DNA from: Paenibacillus tundrae
GTDB lineage: Bacteria; Bacillota; Bacilli; Paenibacillales; Paenibacillaceae
Direction of reading: 5' to 3'
Length of the DNA: 64,000 nucleotides
Assembly (NCBI RefSeq): GCF_030812775.1
Contig: NZ_JAUSTI010000023.1
Span: forward strand, 1 to 64,000
Below, one piece after another: positions 59,871-64,000 of the stretch. How positions within the stretch are numbered: position 1 is the stretch's first letter; the number at the start of each line of letters is the position of its first letter. The notes under the pieces are model-generated. The model worked only from the letters and a program-made list of their open reading frames with translations. It ran no database searches and was not told the DNA's origin. A program made the translations under genes and the position numbers.

Positions 59871-60842
59871 TTATGCCAAACCGATCAAAAATTGCTCCAG
59901 ACAAAGCTGGCCATTGACATTGAAACGCAATTTTTTTCTACATGCCGCGGCCGAATCCATATAGGAGACCCACTGATCTGTACTCCGGGTTCGAGCCAAT
60001 TGAGACAGCATGTCCAACTGATCTATAAAAACGATATGTTCATGCCTACCGTACTGAATATAGAGCATATCTCTAAACCATAAATGGAATAGACTAAGCA
60101 TCATATCCAGATGTTCTGAGAGTCCGGTTTTGAAAAGCTTCTGCTGTGCAGAGATCAATGATGTACTTCCTCTACCCAGGGACTCCTTCCCTAATTGTAA
60201 CATTACGTTTCTAATTTCTGCAAACCAATTCTGCTGGAGAATTTCTCTACATGCTTCCAAACCTGACGCTAAATGGACTGCAGAACGAGCTAGGTTAGCT
60301 GGGTGTCCTTCCGAAATCAATATTTGAAGCATTTCTTCCGGATTAAGCGCGTTAAATGGAACGAGTTGCGCACGAGAACGAATGGTTGGTAGCATTGCTT
60401 GCCCGTTATCGGTAATCAGGATACCTACTGCAGGTACCTGAGGCTCTTCCAGAAACTTCAGCAAACTATTGGCTGCTTGAACTGTCATTTTTTCAGCCTG
60501 CTCTATAATGTACACTTTAGGATGTCCAGCCTCTGAACGATAGGAGAAAATACGCTGTAAATCCCGAATTTGATCAATTTTGATGTTGTTTCCGTCTGGA
60601 GCAAGCATCGTTAGATCAGGATGATTGCCATGCTCTACCTTTCGACATTCTAAACATTGACCGCAGGCATCGTCCTCTAGCTCTGTACAGAATATCGCCT
60701 TGGCAAACGTAATCGCTGTCTGCAATTGCCCACTGCCAGGTGGCCCGCTGAACAAATATGCATGGCTGACCGCCTCACGCCTTAAGCTGCTCTGTAACAT
60801 CTGCTTCGCTGCCTGCTGACCCATAATTTGTTGAAAAGACAT
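59871..60842 (-). CDS. holB: DNA polymerase III delta-prime subunit
   Basis: A 323-residue clamp-loader subunit. It has the AAA+ fold with the zinc cysteines (CTELEDDACGQCLECRK, about 50-66) and sensor-type SRAQLVPF. The P-loop reads GPPGSGQLQ: the nucleotide-binding Lys is replaced by Gln, so this subunit should not hydrolyse ATP, in line with the structural role of delta-prime. It starts ten bases after yaaR. Confidence 0.94.
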   Translation of the reverse strand: MSFQQIMGQQAAKQMLQSSLRREAVSHAYLFSGPPGSGQLQTAITFAKAIFCTELEDDACGQCLECRKVEHGNHPDLTMLAPDGNNIKIDQIRDLQRIFSYRSEAGHPKVYIIEQAEKMTVQAANSLLKFLEEPQVPAVGILITDNGQAMLPTIRSRAQLVPFNALNPEEMLQILISEGHPANLARSAVHLASGLEACREILQQNWFAEIRNVMLQLGKESLGRGSTSLISAQQKLFKTGLSEHLDMMLSLFHLWFRDMLYIQYGRHEHIVFIDQLDMLSQLARTRSTDQWVSYMDSAAACRKKLRFNVNGQLCLEQFLIGLA

Positions 60843-60851
60843 ACTTCCTCC

Positions 60852-61295
60852 TCAGAAGCTTAAATTAATAAGCATTCCCCGAATTTCACCGACTTGTTGA
60901 AGCAGTGTAATTTTTCCATCCTCAGTCTCAAGCAGCTCATCTGCCATTAATAAGAGGGCTGCATCGACCTCATCAATCAATTTATACCGTTTACCCCGTC
61001 CTCTGCGATCCCAGCCCCGAGTTTCTTTCATAGAAACACCGCGGCGAACCGTTTCTTCCAAAAACCGCTTTACGAGCTGCTTATAGGCTTTGAGTTCGCG
61101 GATCGTCATGGATCGAGCCAAGCGGTCACCCTGCATTTGAATTTCACTTAATCTACGGTTCAATTCAGCCTGTGACGCTCGTTCACCCTGGTGATTCATC
61201 ATATCAGAGAAGTTTTTGGATTGAACCGGCTTAGAGCTAGAATCGGAAGAACTGATACCGCTCTGCATTGGCCGGAACCCAGGATTGATTTTCAT
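60852..61295 (-). CDS. yaaR: YaaR-family protein (DUF327)
   Basis: A 147-residue, mostly helical and highly charged protein of the YaaR family, recognised from RELKAYKQLVKRFLEETVRRG and the WDRRGRGKRYKLIDEVD segment. Its role is unknown. A TATAAT-type -10 lies about 20 bases before the ATG. It sits between darA and holB as in B. subtilis. Confidence 0.9.
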   Translation of the reverse strand: MKINPGFRPMQSGISSSDSSSKPVQSKNFSDMMNHQGERASQAELNRRLSEIQMQGDRLARSMTIRELKAYKQLVKRFLEETVRRGVSMKETRGWDRRGRGKRYKLIDEVDAALLLMADELLETEDGKITLLQQVGEIRGMLINLSF

Positions 61296-61690
61296 GGATA
61301 CGCCCGCTTTCTATTATAATACGTGTTATCAAAATAAGCTCTCCGTAGGGCAATCGCCCATCAGCACAGTGCGCATTGCGCCTGTGCGTGAAATTTGCCT
61401 TTATTATGAGCTGTATAAACCTCTATATATAATGGTAGAGAAAATTCACCATCATGTGCAATTTATGCATTCTAGAATGGTCAGCCTTCGTCCAAGGGGA
61501 GCCGTCCTGTATAGTAGAAATTGTTCAAAAAGCTTTTGAACATGCACTATTATGGATTGTTTTCCTTGGACGAAGAATGTCGATTGTTGATCTCACGAAG
61601 GGCATAATTTTTTTGATTATTATGCCCTTGAGAAGCACGCCTTTTGGCATTTTCCAATCGAGGCGCATTGGGGATTACGTATAATCCCTC
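61296..61690. other. hairpin-rich spacer between yaaR and darA
   Basis: This 395-base spacer has no supported gene but three strong inverted repeats: a GCACAG-GCGC / GCGC-CTGTGC hairpin (61364-61387); a 12-bp repeat CTTCGTCCAAGG / CCTTGGACGAAG (61486-61497, 61564-61575) enclosing a perfect GTTCAAAA/TTTTGAAC hairpin (61523-61541); and an 11-bp AAGGGCATAAT / ATTATGCCCTT hairpin (61598-61629) after darA. None has a clean U-tract. Confidence 0.65.
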
Positions 61691-62020
61691 TTAAAAGTGT
61701 TCAAAACGATCAACTGGCAGAACAAACACGGTTGCTCCCCCGACTTGAACTTCAACAGGTAGCGGCAGGTAAGAGTCGGTTGTTCCACTCATTGGCGTAA
61801 CTGGCGTCACGAGCTGTTCACGAACCTTACAACTGCTGCGAATGACGTTCATTACGGATTCGACCTGACCATCATCGACACCGATCATAAACGTCGTGTT
61901 GCCTGCCTTCAAAAACCCACCGGTGCTGGCCAGCTTCGTAGCTCTATAATTCGCTTTGACCAGGGCGCTGGATAATCGGTTGCTGTCTTTATCCTGTATA
62001 ATCGCAACAATTAGTTTCAT
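61691..62020 (-). CDS. darA: cyclic di-AMP receptor DarA (PII-like, YaaQ)
   Basis: A 109-residue PII-like trimeric protein, recognised from MKLIVAIIQDKDSNRLSSAL, the STGGFLKAGNTTFMIGV segment (T-loop/ligand region) and the C-terminal GGATVFVLPVDRFEHF. DarA/PstA binds c-di-AMP; its downstream partner is not firmly known. It lies between tmk and yaaR. Confidence 0.95.
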   Translation of the reverse strand: MKLIVAIIQDKDSNRLSSALVKANYRATKLASTGGFLKAGNTTFMIGVDDGQVESVMNVIRSSCKVREQLVTPVTPMSGTTDSYLPLPVEVQVGGATVFVLPVDRFEHF

Positions 62021-62080
62021 CCTGCATAACCTCCTTCAATAATAAGCACTTCATAAATGCCATGTTTATATATTAGACAA

Positions 62081-62728
62081 TTACTCGTCAAAATCCTTCA
62101 AAATCCCTGCCTTAAGCGACAAAATCATTGCGGTCAAAACCTCATCTGGCGTAAGAGAAGCATCAATGATCTGAATCCGATCGGGGAATTGTTCTTTTAA
62201 GAGAAAATACCCTTCACGTACTTTTCGATGAAACTCTAAACTTTCTAAATCCAAACGATTTACCTCACGTCCATCATGAGCATCAATCCGAGCAAGCCCT
62301 TTTTCAGGTTCAATATCCAGATAAAGCGTCACGTCCGGCATCAGATCACCGATTGCAAATTGATTAATGGTCCAAACTTGATCCATGCCTAATCCACGAG
62401 CATACCCTTGATAAGTCAGACTACTATCAACAAATCGATCACAGATGACCATTTTGCCTGCCTTCAGTGCGGGCTCAACCTTCTCCGCAAGATGTTGACT
62501 ACGTGCAGCTGCATAGAGCAGCGCTTCGGTTCGTGAATCCATTGACGTATGAAGAGGATCAAGGATGATGGCACGTATTTTCTCTGCAATTTCTATCCCA
62601 CCAGGTTCACGAGTAACTAGCAATGGTATACCCTGTTCTTCCAAGTAAGAACCTAACCTGCTGATCATCGTTGTTTTTCCGGAACCCTCTCCCCCTTCCA
62701 GCGTAATGAATTTACCTCTGCCCTGCAT
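62081..62728 (-). CDS. tmk: thymidylate kinase
   Basis: A 215-residue kinase making dTDP from dTMP. The P-loop LEGGEGSGKTT is at about 9-19, the DRF-type motif CDRFVDSSLTYQGYARGLG at about 96-114 and REPGG at about 40. It heads the conserved tmk-darA-yaaR-holB-ricT-yabA run. Confidence 0.96.
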   Translation of the reverse strand: MQGRGKFITLEGGEGSGKTTMISRLGSYLEEQGIPLLVTREPGGIEIAEKIRAIILDPLHTSMDSRTEALLYAAARSQHLAEKVEPALKAGKMVICDRFVDSSLTYQGYARGLGMDQVWTINQFAIGDLMPDVTLYLDIEPEKGLARIDAHDGREVNRLDLESLEFHRKVREGYFLLKEQFPDRIQIIDASLTPDEVLTAMILSLKAGILKDFDE

Positions 62729-63222
62729 ATGCTTCCCTGCTTTCTATATCAATTATTGCGTCTAATTGTGTGATCGTGAATACTGTGTAATGAATATGCT
62801 CTGTGTAAGTTCAGCTAAGTATCCTTCCACGACTGATCTCTTGATAACAGACACTCATCTAGATCGCCGTTAGTTAAATCCACATAGCTGAATTTATCAT
62901 GTTGTACACTGGGCTACATACTCCAGACTATGAAGTAGCCTGCTTGAAGGTGTATGCCTAGGCACACTGAACCCTCAGTGTCTACATTTGTACAAGCTTT
63001 TATTTATATTACTATACATGATCAATGGCATATGGTCAGCAATTCCCTTATAATCATGTTCAAAATGGATGGTTTTCAGTACCGGGAAGATGGGATGAAG
63101 CTAGAAATGGAGGAGCGGAGCGTAGGCAAAACTACATAAGTAACTACAATGTTTCTGAAAAAACAAACTTCGTAACGATCCACTTATTTGGGCTGAATCC
63201 CATACTCGACGCTGAGATACCT
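62729..63222. other. 494-base spacer between tmk and lrgB
   Basis: No gene, terminator or known RNA is supported. Short plus-strand frames exist but have no ribosome sites. A TATAAT on the plus strand near 63049 lacks a good -35. In B. subtilis this area holds yaaO/yaaN/xpaC, none of which is visible. Confidence 0.4.
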
Positions 63223-63911
63223 CTAATACAACACCCATACCCAGAGCGGAAGCATTATTGATCCTATAATCGCACTCATAATCATCGAAACCGAGCTTAA
63301 TGCCACAGCATTCTCCCCATAATCGAAAGATCTGGCCATTCCCAGTGCATGAGATGCTGAACCTAGACCAACCCCATAGGCATGACTGCTCTTTATTTTT
63401 GCCCATCTTAGCAGCATGGGACCCAGTAATATACCGGAGAAACCTGCAATCATCACAAACAGTGAGGCAAAAGAAGAATTTCCTCCAACCTGATCAGCAA
63501 GCTGAATAGCAACAGGTGTAGTTACCGATTTGGCAAAATGGCGATGACCATTTCTTTTGGGTATCCTAACAGAATGGCCACAGATGCACCTGTAACCATG
63601 CCTGTTATGCTACCTATAATGGTGCCACCTATAACAGGGAGGATATTCTTTTTTAACACATGGATATGTTTGGACAAAGGGAACGCCAAGGAAACCACAG
63701 CAGGGCCGAGCAGTTCTTGAATCCATTGCCCCCCAAGCATGTACGTATCTAATGGGATGTCTGTGATAACCAAAATTAGAACAATAATAGCGGTTGTCGT
63801 TAGAACAGGCATCACAATAGGCCACTTCAATCGACGATACACGTATGTTGCTCCCGCATACATTACAACCGTCAATATAATCATTCCTAGTCCAAGGAGG
63901 ATTGATGACAT
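63223..63911 (-). pseudogene. lrgB: lrgB-family gene with a single-base frameshift
   Basis: Two reading frames together give one LrgB/CidB/PftB protein of about 230 residues. The first (63522-63911) runs from MSSILLGLGMI to IAILPNR and stops; the second, from about 63530 down to 63223, continues SVTTPVAIQLADQVGG through to LPLWVWVLY. Adding one base in the A-run at about 63529-63531 restores LPKSVTTP, a conserved motif. The ATG at 63911 has GGAGG seven bases upstream. LrgAB-type pairs are linked to autolysis control and pyruvate transport. This is a real mutation or a sequencing error. Confidence 0.85.
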
Positions 63912-64000
63912 GAGAGTTCCTCCTTCCGTTGATGCTTCTCCCTCCAAGCCATAATCCATTGACTGGCTAAGGCAGACAACAGACAGGTAATTAGTGTGCT
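63887..64000 (-). CDS. lrgA: 3' end of an lrgA-family gene (cut by window edge)
   Basis: The minus-strand frame entering from the right edge reads STLITCLLSALASQWIMAW, then a hydrophilic tail, and stops at 63887. The hydrophobic end and its position directly before lrgB (25-base overlap) fit LrgA/CidA holin-like proteins. Only 37 codons are visible, so the name rests partly on context. Confidence 0.7.
   Translation of the reverse strand, partial: STLITCLLSALASQWIMAWREKHQRKEELSCHQSSLD

Noticed and set aside
63223..63959. Two separate small membrane genes
   Set aside because: The two products are consecutive parts of one LrgB protein; one added base restores the frame.
1..64000. CRISPR array, prophage, IS element or defence island
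   Set aside because: No regularly spaced repeats, transposase, integrase, phage structural gene or known defence gene was seen; the window is almost entirely conserved core chromosome.

Overview
This window is a near-origin chromosome segment of an endospore-forming, low-to-mid GC Firmicute, most likely a Paenibacillus. It carries sporulation genes (spoIIE, spoVT, spoVG, sspF, yabG, yabP, yabQ, fin) and the conserved Bacillus tmk-to-lysS gene order. Extra genes and gaps in that order (nadABC before coaX; no ctc, metS, ridA or yazA) set it apart from Bacillus subtilis. Almost everything is on the minus strand. Only three confident genes are on the plus strand: a TetR regulator (935), a small orphan (42356) and abrB (56220).

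Layout from low to high coordinate, opposite to transcription for most genes. 0.3-3 kb: membrane protein, divergent TetR regulator, ktrB potassium channel subunit. 3.2-7 kb: lysS, greA, dusB, small HTH gene. 7-12 kb: folate operon (pabB, pabA, pabC, folP, folB, folK). 12-15 kb: cysK, a PpiC-type foldase, hslO. 15.3-19.5 kb: coaX and nadABC. 19.8-24 kb: ftsH, hpt, tilS. 24-28.4 kb: kinase yabT, vWA protein yabS, phosphatase spoIIE. 28.9-33.3 kb: S1 protein, divIC, yabQ, yabP, rqcP, HU, mazG. 33.7-42.2 kb: spoVB-like flippase, spoVT, prsA-like lipoprotein, mfd, fin, pth. 42.7-47.9 kb: prs, glmU, spoVG, purR, ispE. 48-52.7 kb: sspF, veg, yabG, rsmA, rnmV, yabE. 53.5-59.8 kb: tatD, HD-domain gene, abrB, rsmI, trmN6-like, yabA, ricT. 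59.9-64 kb: holB, yaaR, darA, tmk, a frameshifted lrgB and the 3' end of lrgA.

Several control signals can be read directly. There are consensus sigma-A promoters (veg, greA, abrB, cysK), a sigma-H-type promoter for spoVG, a sigma-G-type promoter for sspF, many intrinsic terminators, and a cluster of Spo0A boxes between the HD gene and abrB. The most notable RNA is a ydaO-type cyclic di-AMP riboswitch (about 52985-53240) followed by a terminator, upstream of the cell-wall gene yabE. With DarA (a c-di-AMP receptor) and KtrB (a K+ channel subunit whose family is c-di-AMP controlled), c-di-AMP signalling appears three times in the window.

No phage, IS element, CRISPR array, rRNA or tRNA gene was found. 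The accessory signals are a sharp internal GC jump in the spoVB-like gene, the lrgB frameshift, the unexplained plus-strand orphan, and several hairpin-rich spacers. I found no wholly new system. The best candidates for under-described biology are the spoIIE-yabS-yabT triad with an apparently permuted vWA domain, the riboswitch-yabE leader with its mini-ORF, and the Spo0A-box cluster in front of the HD gene.
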